NCBI RefSeq assembly: GCF_000169175.1
Contig: NZ_AAWS01000004.1
Location: 236,339 to 300,338, forward strand
DNA length: 64,000 nucleotides
Reading direction: 5' to 3'
DNA from: Microscilla marina ATCC 23134
GTDB taxonomy: Bacteria; Bacteroidota; Bacteroidia; Cytophagales; Microscillaceae
A program made the translations under genes and the position numbers. The notes under the pieces are model-generated. The model ran no database searches and was not told where the DNA came from. It was given only the letters and a program-made list of their open reading frames with translations. Positions 25,593-34,950 of this stretch are shown one piece after another (the first letter of the stretch is position 1; every line of letters starts with the position of its first letter).

Positions 25593-27845
25593 TTACTCTT
25601 GAGAGCCTTTTTTCTCTTTCATTTTCTTAAAACCTGACTTACTCATTTCTGCACGAGGAAAAGTATTATTTTTAGTATCAATGTCAGCAGTTTCTCCATT
25701 AGGGTCTACTACAAACTTCACTACTTCTTTTTTAGTCATCAATACCTTAGACACTTTTACCGGGTCTTTTTTCCAGATTTCTGCAGGTATTTTTACGTTT
25801 TGTTGGCTTCCATCCTTATACTGCATTTTTACAATAATTGGCATCAGCAAACCACCCTTGTTTTTAAAGTCTAATTGATAAAAGAAGCTGTTAGGGCTTA
25901 TTGCCTCCTTATCACCTTTGTTGAGTGTTAAGCCACGTCGTTTGACAATCGCAGTAATGTTCTTGATTTGGTCTTGAGTATAAAATGTGGGCTTAAATAC
26001 CATCTTACTTGCCACGGTTTTGTTTTTATCGCTTTCTACCTGGAACAATTTCACACCTTCGAGCGAAATATCACAAGGTTCGGTAGAATAAAACCAACCT
26101 CTCCAGAACCAATCTAAGTCAACCCCAGAGGCATCTTCCATAGTACGGAAAAAATCGGCAGGCTGTGGGTGTTTAAACATCCACTTTTGTGAATACTCAC
26201 GAAAAGCATAATCAAACAGTTCTGGCCCCATAATGGTGTTGCGTAAGATGTTCAACGCAGTGGCAGGTTTGCTGTAAGCGTTAGGCCCAAAGTAAGGAAT
26301 CGACTCAGAGTTACTCATGATAGGTACCATTTTCTTAGGGTCAATACGCATGTAGCGGATAATATTTTTTGGGTTGCGTGAACCTTCAGGGAAGCCGTTT
26401 TTCTTGTATACATCTGGTGCCCACGAAAGTGATTGAATTTCACGTTCGGCAAGTGTTTGTACAAAAGAGTTAAGCCCTTCATCCATCCATGTCCATTGTC
26501 TTTCATCAGAGTTTACAATCATTGGAAAGAAGTTGTGGCCCACTTCGTGAATAATTACCCCAAACATACCATTGCGCATACGTGCACTAGTGACTCCTTG
26601 AGCGTTAGGACGACCGTAGTTAAAACAAATCATAGGGTACTCCATACCGTTTGATGCTTCTACTGAAATGGCTACTGGGTAAGGGTAGTCAAAAGTATAC
26701 TTAGAGTAAACTTTAAGTGTATGTGCTACAATATGGGTAGAGTAGTTGCCCCACAGTGGGTTAGCCTCTTTAGGGTAGTAAGACATAGCCCATACATTTT
26801 TACCTCCTACATTTACGCCCATAGCGTCCCAGATTAGCTTTCGTGAACTGGTAAATGCGAAATCACGAACATTTTTAGCCTTAAATACCCAAGTCTTGGT
26901 TTGAGTACTTTTGGTCTTTTCTTTAGCTTCGGCTTCTTTTTGAGTTACAATTACTACAGGGTTTTTAGCATTTTTAGCTTTTTCCCAACGTTTGATCTGC
27001 TCAGAAGACAATACTTTTTTGGCATTTTGTAGCTCTCCAGTTGCGCCTACAATATGGTCGGCAGGCACAGTAAGTGCCACTTCATAGTCGCCAAAAGTCA
27101 AAGCAAACTCACCACGTCCTAAAAATTGTTTATTTTGCCAACCGTTTACGTCATCGTACACACACATACGAGGAAACCATTGCGCTATAGCGTATACATT
27201 GTTGCCATCTTTAGGGAAGTGCTCATAACCACCACGGCCACCAATTTTTAAGCGTTCGCGAATTTTGTTTTTCCAATCTAGTGAAAATGTAAACGAACCA
27301 CCTTTGGCTTTGATAGGCTGAGGTAACTCAAGGCGCATCATAGTACCATTGATGGTATACTTCAGTTTTTTGCCACTTTTATCTTTTACATTAGAAATGG
27401 TATACCCATAGTCATCTTTGGTAAGTGATACCCAGCGAAAAAGCCTTTGTACACTACCATTGCTTTTGGTAAGCTTCATTGGGTTTGCCTTTTGTGCAGT
27501 AGCATCCCCGGCAAAGCGATTTTGATCGAGTTGTATCCATAAATACCGCAATGGAATGGGGGCATTGTTGTAGTAGGTGATGGTTTCCGATCCGGTAATT
27601 ACATTCTTTGCTTCATCTAAGGTAGCCTTAATTTTATAGTCAGCCTTTTGTTGCCAATAGTTTGGTCCTGGCGATCCATCTCCTGTACGATATACATTAG
27701 GAGTGGGGAGTTCCTGACCTAACTGAGCAAATTTAGAACTTACATATTTGGGGAGAGGAGCTTCTCGGTCAGAGGTCGATGGCTTTTTCTGAGCCAAAGC
27801 ACTTATCGTTATACAGGATAGTAATAGTAATAGTAGTTTTTTCAT
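25593..27845 (-). CDS. Exported M1 family zinc metallopeptidase
   Basis: A periplasmic or surface aminopeptidase-type enzyme of about 750 residues. The ATG at 27845 gives a signal peptide KKLLLLLLSCITISALAQ; a TTG extension to 27905 is rejected. Catalytic landmarks are GMEYPMICF (the M1 exopeptidase GxMEN equivalent) about 30 residues before HEVGH (about 433-437) with a downstream glutamate in WMDEGLNSF, giving the HExxH-x18-E zinc site. A lysine/glutamine-rich insertion (KEAEAKEKTKSTQTKT) precedes the catalytic core. The C-terminal part is beta-rich and ends with a basic tail. Typical of Bacteroidota nutrient-acquisition peptidases. Monocistronic, with a good terminator. Confidence 0.9.
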   Translation of the reverse strand: MKKLLLLLLSCITISALAQKKPSTSDREAPLPKYVSSKFAQLGQELPTPNVYRTGDGSPGPNYWQQKADYKIKATLDEAKNVITGSETITYYNNAPIPLRYLWIQLDQNRFAGDATAQKANPMKLTKSNGSVQRLFRWVSLTKDDYGYTISNVKDKSGKKLKYTINGTMMRLELPQPIKAKGGSFTFSLDWKNKIRERLKIGGRGGYEHFPKDGNNVYAIAQWFPRMCVYDDVNGWQNKQFLGRGEFALTFGDYEVALTVPADHIVGATGELQNAKKVLSSEQIKRWEKAKNAKNPVVIVTQKEAEAKEKTKSTQTKTWVFKAKNVRDFAFTSSRKLIWDAMGVNVGGKNVWAMSYYPKEANPLWGNYSTHIVAHTLKVYSKYTFDYPYPVAISVEASNGMEYPMICFNYGRPNAQGVTSARMRNGMFGVIIHEVGHNFFPMIVNSDERQWTWMDEGLNSFVQTLAEREIQSLSWAPDVYKKNGFPEGSRNPKNIIRYMRIDPKKMVPIMSNSESIPYFGPNAYSKPATALNILRNTIMGPELFDYAFREYSQKWMFKHPQPADFFRTMEDASGVDLDWFWRGWFYSTEPCDISLEGVKLFQVESDKNKTVASKMVFKPTFYTQDQIKNITAIVKRRGLTLNKGDKEAISPNSFFYQLDFKNKGGLLMPIIVKMQYKDGSQQNVKIPAEIWKKDPVKVSKVLMTKKEVVKFVVDPNGETADIDTKNNTFPRAEMSKSGFKKMKEKKGSQE

Positions 27846-28151
27846 ATGGGTAAATATTAAAAATGAATAGGTTTTCTTATGATAAGAACCAGGTTGTCTA
27901 AACAAATTTAGCCAGAAAAGGGAGAATTATTAGGTGTATCAAGACTTTTTTAACATTTTGTTTATTTAAAAGTCTTGATTGCAAATTATTATAGTTCAAT
28001 ATTTGGCTTGAGTGGCCGTTGAGTATGTACAAATTGTAGGCTAGTTTTGTGTGTTTCCTTATGTTTTTATAGATTATTGCCCTTATATATTTATAAAAGC
28101 TTGAATAGTACAAAACTATAAAAGTGAATAACCCTAATCCACGTATATTTT
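27846..28151. other. 306-bp divergent promoter region
   Basis: AT-rich DNA between the divergently transcribed M1 peptidase and the first member of the 150-residue family. No exact TAnnTTTG box pairs with a -33 element on either strand. Nothing else recognised. Confidence 0.4.
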
Positions 28152-28619
28152 ATGGTAAAAACATTTGTGTTAATTTTTTATATGGCCTTAAACATTGTTC
28201 CTTCCAGAGTAAAACAGTTTAAGATTGAAGTGAAAAATCCTGCCAATCAAATAGAAAAAATTCAGTTGAATTTTACCCGTAACAAAAAGCAATGGCAGGT
28301 AATAGCCAGCCATAAACCACAAGATACATTATATTTTCGTTTCGACAAAGCCCGGTACTGTTATATCAGAGAAGGCAGCAACGGCAAAGAGAGCAAGGCA
28401 GATCTATTGACTAAAGTAGAGATTAAACGCAATCATAGAAGATGGCGCAAAGTTTCCAGGGTAGAGTTTGTACCCAAACAAGGCAAGTATAATGATCGGA
28501 AGTCGGGACTTGTATTTGCTATTAGCCGCAAAAAAAGGCGAAAAAAATTGATTGAAGTTGATAGAACCAGTGCCCCCGAAATGAGCAAAGCAATGCCTGA
28601 TATGTTACTAAGTTGGTAA
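28152..28619 (+). CDS. Family A small basic protein, copy 1 (155 aa)
   Basis: First member of an unnamed family with five intact copies in this window (others at 34458, 34951, 35423, 35903). Layout: a short hydrophobic start FVLIFYMALNIVP (4-16), a beta-rich middle with W-Q-V and FRFDKARYCYI, the family block RNHRRWRKVSRVEF (about 93-106), a basic strand pair ISRKKRRKKLIEVD and a C-terminal MLLSW. The start lacks the usual basic n-region and cleavage site of a signal peptide, so export is possible but not certain. Highly basic. It is separated from the other copies by a SusC/SusD operon on the other strand. Function unknown. Confidence 0.75.
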   Translation: MVKTFVLIFYMALNIVPSRVKQFKIEVKNPANQIEKIQLNFTRNKKQWQVIASHKPQDTLYFRFDKARYCYIREGSNGKESKADLLTKVEIKRNHRRWRKVSRVEFVPKQGKYNDRKSGLVFAISRKKRRKKLIEVDRTSAPEMSKAMPDMLLSW

Positions 28620-28647
28620 TATTGTGCCTTGATGGGGTAAAAAAGCA

Positions 28648-28676
28648 AAAGCAGCTCCTTTTTGGGGAGCTGCTTT
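28648..28676. terminator. Hairpin terminator between convergent genes
   Basis: AAAGCAGCTCC (28648-28658) pairs over 11 bp with GGAGCTGCTTT (28666-28676) around a 7-base loop. It serves family A copy 1 on the plus strand and possibly the SusD gene on the minus strand. Confidence 0.75.
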
Positions 28677-28736
28677 CTGTTGATAAGGGCTGACTTATGA
28701 GACAACCTCTTTTTTATGGTTGTATATGGTTTGTGT

Positions 28737-30137
28737 TTAATCTTCGGTTTGATCATCCCACCAAACACCTGCATTGACTGTTACATTAGGAACATTTGCT
28801 GCGTTATTGCTCAACTCCCCGGTAGGGTAGGGGAATCTTCGTGGTGCAGGTCCTGCAGTATTAGTAAGTGTAGGAATACCAGTACGACGATAGTCGTTGT
28901 ATGCCTCGATAGGTTGGAACAACCAGAATGAAATGTACTTCTGCGTAATAATTTCGTTCAGGGTTACATTTGCAGGAGAAACGTTTGCTTGTGCCAGATA
29001 AGTAGTAATATCGGCAGTAGGCACTCCTTGACGTGTCATAGTAGCAGTCACTGCAGCTTGATAAGCAGTATTGGCCGCAGCTTGATTACCTAACCTTAAA
29101 TTTGCCTCTGCCTCTATAAACTTCATTTCATCAAAAGTAAACAATTGTAAAGGTGCGGTTGCATTTACTATTGCACTTGAAGCTCTAGAGTATAAATTAC
29201 CTGATTGATCATTTTGGGCTGAACCATTGGGAGCGTAAGACCTGATGCCCCCTTTTATAGTATCTACCATCATTGTCAGTCTAGGATCATTTAGCCCAGT
29301 AAGTAAGTTGCCAAATGTATTACTTACTGCATGATGACTTCTATCGTTTGACTCTTGGTACCAAGGGTGCTCTCCTGTAGGCGCTGTAGTAAAGCTTGTA
29401 AAAATACAGTTGTCACCAGCGTCACTATAGGCATTACCAATGGCATTCAGTGCATTGGTAGCTGAACCAGCAGGATCTACTTTACTCAACCTATTATACA
29501 AACGTGCTTTCAACGCCCAGGCAGTTTTAGTCCACTTAGTTACATCTCCGCCATAAAGCATATCATCACCAGTAGGTTTAATAACAGACGTCTTTGCCAA
29601 ATCAGCAATTGCTTCATCCAAAATTGATTGCAATGCAGTATAAATATCTTGTTGATTGTCATACTTTGGTGTAGTGTTCTCAGAGCCTTTGATAGCTTCT
29701 GAGTAAGGAACTCTACCCCAAAGATCGGTAGCAATACTAAGGTTATATGCCTTCAAGATTTTTGCAATACCAGTATAGTGAGCATTACCTGCTTCAGTAG
29801 ACTGTTTGATTAATATCTCAATATCAGTCAATGCACCTGCATAAAGCGCATTCCAGGAATTATTACCAATAGTGGCGTTTATCCCAGTACGTTTATCACC
29901 TTGTTCTGGCTGCCCATGAACCCCCGTGGTGTGCTCTACAAAAACAGAACTAAACCAAGCCAGGTCAGTTCCCGATATCGAAAATACAGTACTGGTAATA
30001 ATACTTGTTAATAGCATATTATCAGGTACCGCAGTTGGGTTATTAGGGTTTGTATCTATTTTGTCTAACACATCGTCGGTACAAGCCGATGTAAAAGCAA
30101 AGAGTGCAAGAAATATATATATGAATGCTTTTCTCAT
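28737..30137 (-). CDS. SusD-like nutrient-binding outer-membrane lipoprotein
   Basis: A 466-residue surface lipoprotein. The signal peptide ends in a lipobox FTSAC with the acylated Cys at residue 19. Then come the acidic DDVLDKIDTNPNNPT and the SusD TPR-type helices (WNALYAGALTDIEILI, YTGIAKILKAYNLSIATDLWGRVPYSEA; the ILKAYN...TDxWGxVPYSEA order is the family landmark). C-terminal REx-type block NEIITQKYISFWLFQPIEAYNDYRRTG. It partners the SusC channel just upstream (33440-30231) and should bind an oligosaccharide or peptide at the cell surface. Belongs to the SusD/RagB SusD-like group 2. Substrate unknown; no glycosidase is adjacent. Confidence 0.92.
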   Translation of the reverse strand: MRKAFIYIFLALFAFTSACTDDVLDKIDTNPNNPTAVPDNMLLTSIITSTVFSISGTDLAWFSSVFVEHTTGVHGQPEQGDKRTGINATIGNNSWNALYAGALTDIEILIKQSTEAGNAHYTGIAKILKAYNLSIATDLWGRVPYSEAIKGSENTTPKYDNQQDIYTALQSILDEAIADLAKTSVIKPTGDDMLYGGDVTKWTKTAWALKARLYNRLSKVDPAGSATNALNAIGNAYSDAGDNCIFTSFTTAPTGEHPWYQESNDRSHHAVSNTFGNLLTGLNDPRLTMMVDTIKGGIRSYAPNGSAQNDQSGNLYSRASSAIVNATAPLQLFTFDEMKFIEAEANLRLGNQAAANTAYQAAVTATMTRQGVPTADITTYLAQANVSPANVTLNEIITQKYISFWLFQPIEAYNDYRRTGIPTLTNTAGPAPRRFPYPTGELSNNAANVPNVTVNAGVWWDDQTED

Positions 30138-30173
30138 GATCTTATTATAAAGTTTTGAAGTGGATTAAAATGA

Positions 30174-30210
30174 ACTTTGTTAGCCCCATTTTATAGGGGA
30201 GTAACAAAGT
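30174..30210 (-). other. Intercistronic stem-loop between susC and susD
   Basis: ACTTTGTTA (30174-30182) and TAACAAAGT (30202-30210) plus an inner CCCC/GGGG (30184-30187 with 30196-30199) form a stable hairpin in the 93-bp gap between the SusC stop and the SusD start. There is no U run, so it may protect or process the mRNA and set the SusC:SusD ratio. Confidence 0.55.
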
Positions 30211-30230
30211 TCTGGATACACTTTATGAAC

Positions 30231-33200
30231 TTAGAATGTAGTTTTTAAGCTTACACCATAGCTTTTGGTTTGAGGAAGAGATACATACTCTAAGCCTTGA
30301 CCATTGATAGCCCCTCCTAAGTTGGTTTCAGGGTCGAACCCTGGATAATTGGTAAATAACAATAGGTTACGACCTATCACCGATAAAGACAAGGTGTTTA
30401 ACTTTAGTCTCTTCAACCAAGCTGAGGGGAATTGGTAGGTAAGCGCAACCTCTCTTAATCTTACAAAACCCGCGTCAAATACGTGAGCCTCATCGATATT
30501 GCTTAATACATTTACCCAGTAAGTTTGATTACGCGCTATAGAAATGTTGTTGTTAGGCAAGTTTGTATATACAGGGTTACCACTGGCATCTACTTCTCCG
30601 TTCCAAGATACTGCATCAGGCACTACATAACTTGTAGACTCACGATCTTCAGTTTCCTCGGTTTGTCCGTATAACCTAGCCAAACGAGTGTTTCCTGAGT
30701 ATGCTTGTCCACCTTTTCGCCAGTCTATCTGGGTGGTCAAAGTAAAACCTTTGAATGAGAAGCTATTAGTAATCGCCATGGTAAAATCAGGCTGAACATT
30801 ACCTATTACCTTAGGGTTAGGATCAGCTATAGGCATACCATAAGTAGCATTTGTGTTGGCATCGCCTCTGCCATCTACCACTACACGTCCTTGATCATCT
30901 CTTTGATAACCCACTCCAAACAAAGATGGGTAAGTTCTTCCGGCAAAGGCACGAGAACTAGGCGTAGTAAACCCTGCCAAGAATATATTGGCTACTCCCT
31001 CTTCTAAACGAATTACGCGGTTAGAAAACGATGTAAAGTTTACCCCTAGGTTCCAACCAAAACCACCTTGTTTGGCTGGTTGGATAATTTGTGCATTTAC
31101 GGCAAGTTCATGCCCTTTTGTTTCTACCTCACCAGCATTGCGTGTTTCGCTGGTAAAACCAGTAGAACCAGGAACGGGTACACTAAATATCTGGTCAGTA
31201 GTATTATTTACATAATAGCTATAATCAAGACTAATTCTGTTGTTTAAGAACTTCAATTCTGTACCTACTTCATAAGTTACTGTGTTTTGAGGTCTTAAAT
31301 TTTCATTTCTGATAATATTGCTTTGGGTAAATCCAACCTGACCATTGAAAGGGTATGCAATACCATCTGTTAAGAAACCACTATTCGGATTACCTTGTAT
31401 AAAAATGTTAGTAGTAGAGTATGGAGCTGTTCCTGAACCTACTTGAGCGTAATTCAAGCGAATTTTACCAAAAGTTAAAATATTTTGAGGCACTTCAAAT
31501 GTTTCGGTAAATGCCCAACTTACACCTACAGATGGATAGAAAAATCTACGATTATTTCTTGCAAGATAAGATACATAGTCTTGACGACCAGAAGCAGTCA
31601 GGAACAGGGTGTTTCTCCATGATAATTCGAAGTTACTGAAGAAACCAACCACCCGCTGTGCAGTACTTATTTCAGTAGTTACTTGATTGCTGGTATTTGA
31701 CATATTGCGGAAGCCGCCAATAGTAATACCTGTACCTACTACGCTCAATGACTGTGTGCGGATATCATAAAACTCGTTACCTAGCAACAAACTTGCACTG
31801 AAGTCTTTACCAAAGTTTTGGTTCAATATCAAGGTCAAATTTGAGTTTACCTGACGACTAGTAAAGGTGTAGTCTTGAATTTGTCCACCTGACGGAATAG
31901 TTGTTCTTCCACCAGTACCTCCAGAGCCAAGTTCGTATACTTCTTTGCCACCCGTAACGTAAAAATCATTCCCTAAACGATAATTTACTGTAAGCCACTT
32001 CAAGGGCTTATAGGTTAGTTGAACATTACCAAAAGCTCTACGGTTGGTCTCGTCAAATTGATTGTTTGCTAAAGACCATCTTGGGTTATCCATTGCTCCA
32101 CGGTAGTGAATTTGCTTGTAAGGGTTTCCATCTTCTGCATAAGGAGTACCCCATAAATCATAAGAGCTTGGTGCCCAATAGGTAGTAAACAAGGGGTTAG
32201 ATAAATTACTACCGCCCGCTACTTTATCAATCAAAAGGTCAGAGAAGTTCAGCGAAGCCTCTACTTTTAGGTTAGTAGTTAGTTGGTAACCACCCGCTAC
32301 TTTACCGTTGATTCTACGCATGCCAGTAGTTGGAAGAATACCTTCTTGCTTGGTGTAACCAAATCCTACTGCATAGTGTCCCTTGGCAGTAGCAGCAGAT
32401 GCCGATACCCCCAAGTTATATGTTCCACCTGTTTGGAATAGTGGCGAAACATTATCGTAAGCTTGCCCTGTTACTTCTTGCCCCACATTATTAATGTAGG
32501 TAGTGCCGTTTCCAGTAGCATTAGGGTTTACATTAGGGTCGCCAAGTTGAGAAATTTTTGGCCCCCAAGACAGTGACGTTCCAGGGTTAAACGTCCTGGC
32601 ACTTCCTTGTGCATACGTTTTTTGTGCCTTGGGCAAGCGAGTTACCCGATCCCAGGTATAACCAGTATTAAGCGTAATGTTGGTTCTTCCTTTTTTAGCA
32701 TTTTTACCACTTTTGGTGGTAATTAAAACTACCCCATTAGAAGCTCTTAATCCATAAAGAGCAGAAGCTGCTCCCCCTTTTAGAATACTTACAGATTCAA
32801 TGTCATTGGGGTTGATGTCTAAAGAACGACTTGATCCATCTGTACCACTTACACCCGGTGTAAAGTCAGAAGTACTTGAAATGGGTACCCCATCTACTAC
32901 AAATAGAGGTTGATTGTTACCAGTTAAAGAAGAATTACCCCGAACAGTAATTAAAGAAGATGCACCAGGCATACCACTGGTTTGTCGTAGCTGTACACCG
33001 GCCGCCTTACCTTGTAGCGCATTAGACAAGTTTGGGTTATCAACCGCAGTGATTGCGTCTGCTTTTACCTCTTGTACTGCATAACTCAAGGCTTTTTTCT
33101 CTTTCTTAATACCAAAGGCTGTCACTACTACCTGAGCCAATGCTCCTTCTTCCTGAAGAACAACATCGATGCTTGTTTGTGCACCTACCACTATTTCCTG

Positions 33201-33440
33201 AGTTTGCATTCCTACAAATGAAAATATGAGTGTAGCGTTAGATGGAACATCAGCTAATGTATAGGTTCCATCGTTATTGGTGGCGGTTCCTTGCGTAGTA
33301 CCTTTAATTAAAATTGTTACGCCTGGTAGACCTCCACCTTCTTTGTCTTTTACTGTTCCAGAAACAGTAATACTTTGTGAAAAGACATAGGTTGTTAGCC
33401 CCACCATGAAAAATAGGGTGAGTAAAAGTTTACTTTTCAT
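30231..33440 (-). CDS. SusC/RagA TonB-dependent outer-membrane transporter
   Basis: A 1069-residue TonB-linked porin. Signal peptide 1-21 ending VFSQ; carboxypeptidase-regulatory-like beta domain about 23-105 (GTVKDKEGGGLPGVTILIKG); plug domain about 115-240 with the SusC signature DVNPxDIESVSILKGGAASALYGLRASNGVVLITTKSGK (landmarks: LKGGAASALYG and GVVLITTK); then a 22-strand beta barrel ending YGVSLKTTF with a C-terminal Phe. It imports a ligand handed over by the SusD partner, powered by TonB. Its immediate 36-base leader is almost the same as that of the second SusC gene (49948). No sigma/anti-sigma pair is adjacent. Confidence 0.95.
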   Translation of the reverse strand: MKSKLLLTLFFMVGLTTYVFSQSITVSGTVKDKEGGGLPGVTILIKGTTQGTATNNDGTYTLADVPSNATLIFSFVGMQTQEIVVGAQTSIDVVLQEEGALAQVVVTAFGIKKEKKALSYAVQEVKADAITAVDNPNLSNALQGKAAGVQLRQTSGMPGASSLITVRGNSSLTGNNQPLFVVDGVPISSTSDFTPGVSGTDGSSRSLDINPNDIESVSILKGGAASALYGLRASNGVVLITTKSGKNAKKGRTNITLNTGYTWDRVTRLPKAQKTYAQGSARTFNPGTSLSWGPKISQLGDPNVNPNATGNGTTYINNVGQEVTGQAYDNVSPLFQTGGTYNLGVSASAATAKGHYAVGFGYTKQEGILPTTGMRRINGKVAGGYQLTTNLKVEASLNFSDLLIDKVAGGSNLSNPLFTTYWAPSSYDLWGTPYAEDGNPYKQIHYRGAMDNPRWSLANNQFDETNRRAFGNVQLTYKPLKWLTVNYRLGNDFYVTGGKEVYELGSGGTGGRTTIPSGGQIQDYTFTSRQVNSNLTLILNQNFGKDFSASLLLGNEFYDIRTQSLSVVGTGITIGGFRNMSNTSNQVTTEISTAQRVVGFFSNFELSWRNTLFLTASGRQDYVSYLARNNRRFFYPSVGVSWAFTETFEVPQNILTFGKIRLNYAQVGSGTAPYSTTNIFIQGNPNSGFLTDGIAYPFNGQVGFTQSNIIRNENLRPQNTVTYEVGTELKFLNNRISLDYSYYVNNTTDQIFSVPVPGSTGFTSETRNAGEVETKGHELAVNAQIIQPAKQGGFGWNLGVNFTSFSNRVIRLEEGVANIFLAGFTTPSSRAFAGRTYPSLFGVGYQRDDQGRVVVDGRGDANTNATYGMPIADPNPKVIGNVQPDFTMAITNSFSFKGFTLTTQIDWRKGGQAYSGNTRLARLYGQTEETEDRESTSYVVPDAVSWNGEVDASGNPVYTNLPNNNISIARNQTYWVNVLSNIDEAHVFDAGFVRLREVALTYQFPSAWLKRLKLNTLSLSVIGRNLLLFTNYPGFDPETNLGGAINGQGLEYVSLPQTKSYGVSLKTTF

Positions 33441-33476
33441 AAGTAATTGCTTAATTTATTTTACCATAATACACTT
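33441..33476 (-). promoter_or_regulatory. Conserved leader of the first SusC gene
   Basis: The 36 bases before the ATG match those before the second SusC gene (49912-49947) at 34 positions. The shared part reads AAGTGTATTATGGTAAAA, one variable base, AAATTAAG, one variable base, AATTACTT. Similarity stops abruptly upstream. Confidence 0.7.
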
Positions 33477-34177
33477 AATGTGTTGAGGTGAGCATTATTC
33501 TTCTATTCAGCTTATTTGTAATGATGTCCTTTTCTGCCCATTAGGACTACAAATAATGCTGTTATAGTTTGGGTAATGCTCTATTTATCAACTCATTAGA
33601 TACTTAACCATGCTGGTTGGCTTGGATAAAGTTCTTCTGAAGTTTTTCTTGAAAAAATTATAGAGAGTATGCCTGGTCCTTTAAATCTTCACAGTGGATG
33701 TACTGCAAGACAACCTTTTTGATAAAATGAAAATCAAGAAAGTTTTAAGGAGAGATATGAAGTACTATACTTCATGTAAAAAGATGTGAAGTAGTTTTTT
33801 TACATATAGATCAGATTTGATGATACCATAATAAACCATAATGTATTGTAGGTTTCCCAAACTATAGTTTTGTATATGCCATATTGTAATAATTGTCTGC
33901 CCAACATTATTACTGCATAGATAAATTATTATTTAGGTAACTTTAATACTTAGTAGATAGCTAAATGATTAGCTTCCCCTATCTTGACATGCCTTTTTTT
34001 TCAAAACATATAAAAAAACATTGGCTTGATCTTTTGTGATTTGCCAAGGCATGCCACTTCTTTTGCGAAATACAGCATAATGAAAAGCGTAAATTGCAGT
34101 GATGTAAAGGTTACAGCAATGCTGGCCACCTCTATAAAAAATCAAAGAATCCTTCTATTTGTCTTGTTATCAGTGTT
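33477..34177. other. 701-bp gap upstream of the first SusC gene
   Basis: AT-rich. It probably holds the SusC promoter. An exact TAGTTTTG (33865-33872) lies on the plus strand and may start a transcript toward the family A genes. No gene with coding character is seen. Confidence 0.4.
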
Positions 34178-34417
34178 TTATAATAGTAGAAGAGCACGTA
34201 GCAATACCGTGGGGAGGTCAACGCTTTGGTCATTGATGGACATGGAAACTGGCGTAAAGTTTTTAGAGTAGAGTTTATACAAAAAAATAGGTATAATGAT
34301 CTAAAATTAAGACTTATATCCGCTATTAGCCGTAAAAGGAGGCAAGAAGTTGGTGAAACCACCGAAATGAGTAAAGCAATGCCTGATACGTTACTGAGCA
34401 AGCAATACGCTTTATGA
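34178..34417 (+). pseudogene. Broken copy of the family A gene
   Basis: From about 34226 the frame reads GNWRKVFRVEFIQKNRYNDLK, RLISAISRKRRQEV and EMSKAMPDTLLS, matching family A copy 1 (RRWRKVSRVEF, KYNDRKS, FAISRKKRRKK, EMSKAMPDMLLS). DNA similarity continues upstream to about 34178, but in another frame (RRARSNTVGR against REGSNGKES), so a frameshift is present and the N-terminal half is missing. The tail reads SKQYAL in place of the usual final Trp. It is closer to copy 1, 6 kb away, than to the neighbouring copy at 34458. Confidence 0.7.
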
Positions 34418-34457
34418 TAACCTTGATAGGCAACTTATAAATTCAAATCTTACAATT

Positions 34458-34925
34458 ATGATTCAAATCTTTGTATTCATTTTTTACATGGCGCTCAACT
34501 TAGTGCCTGCCAAAACTACCCAGTTTAAGATGGAAATGCACAACCCTGACAATGACAAAGAGGTAGTAGTGCTGGAGTTTAAACAGCAAAAAGATCAATG
34601 GGCAGTAGTGCCTAGTCATAAGCCTGATGATGTACTATTTTTCCGGTTTGATAAACAACAGCATTGTTATGTCAAAGATGGGATAAAAGGTAAGGAAGAA
34701 AAGGTAGACTTGTTGAACAAAATGCACATTGTCCCTAATCATAAAAAATGGAAAAAAGTGACAAAAGTTGTTTTTGACTTAAAGAAAGAACAGGAGGGAA
34801 GCCCTCGTCATTTGGTTTTTATGGTGGCTAAAGATGGAAAGAAGAAACGCATTATTTCTATTGACAAAAAGGCTGTACCTGATATGAGTAAAGCAATGCC
34901 TGAAATGCATTTGACTTGGAAATAG
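34458..34925 (+). CDS. Family A small basic protein, copy 2 (155 aa)
   Basis: Same layout as copy 1: hydrophobic start FVFIFYMALNLVPA, W-A-VVPSHKPDD, FRFDKQQHCYVKDG, the block NHKKWKKVTKVVF, KDGKKKRIISIDKK and C-terminal MSKAMPEMHLTWK. Starts a run of four genes with 25, 28 and 15 bp between them, so they should be one transcript. It is the copy most like copy 1, including the MSKAMP motif. Cellular location is uncertain, and no catalytic motif or metal site is evident. Function unknown. Confidence 0.75.
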   Translation: MIQIFVFIFYMALNLVPAKTTQFKMEMHNPDNDKEVVVLEFKQQKDQWAVVPSHKPDDVLFFRFDKQQHCYVKDGIKGKEEKVDLLNKMHIVPNHKKWKKVTKVVFDLKKEQEGSPRHLVFMVAKDGKKKRIISIDKKAVPDMSKAMPEMHLTWK

Positions 34926-34950
34926 TTTACAGAATCAAATATTTACCACG

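Noticed and set aside
34026..34271. 81-codon frame with a possible hydrophobic start before family A copy 2
   Set aside because: Only its last 20 codons overlap the broken family A copy, in the wrong phase; the rest shows no similarity, so it is treated as pseudogene debris.
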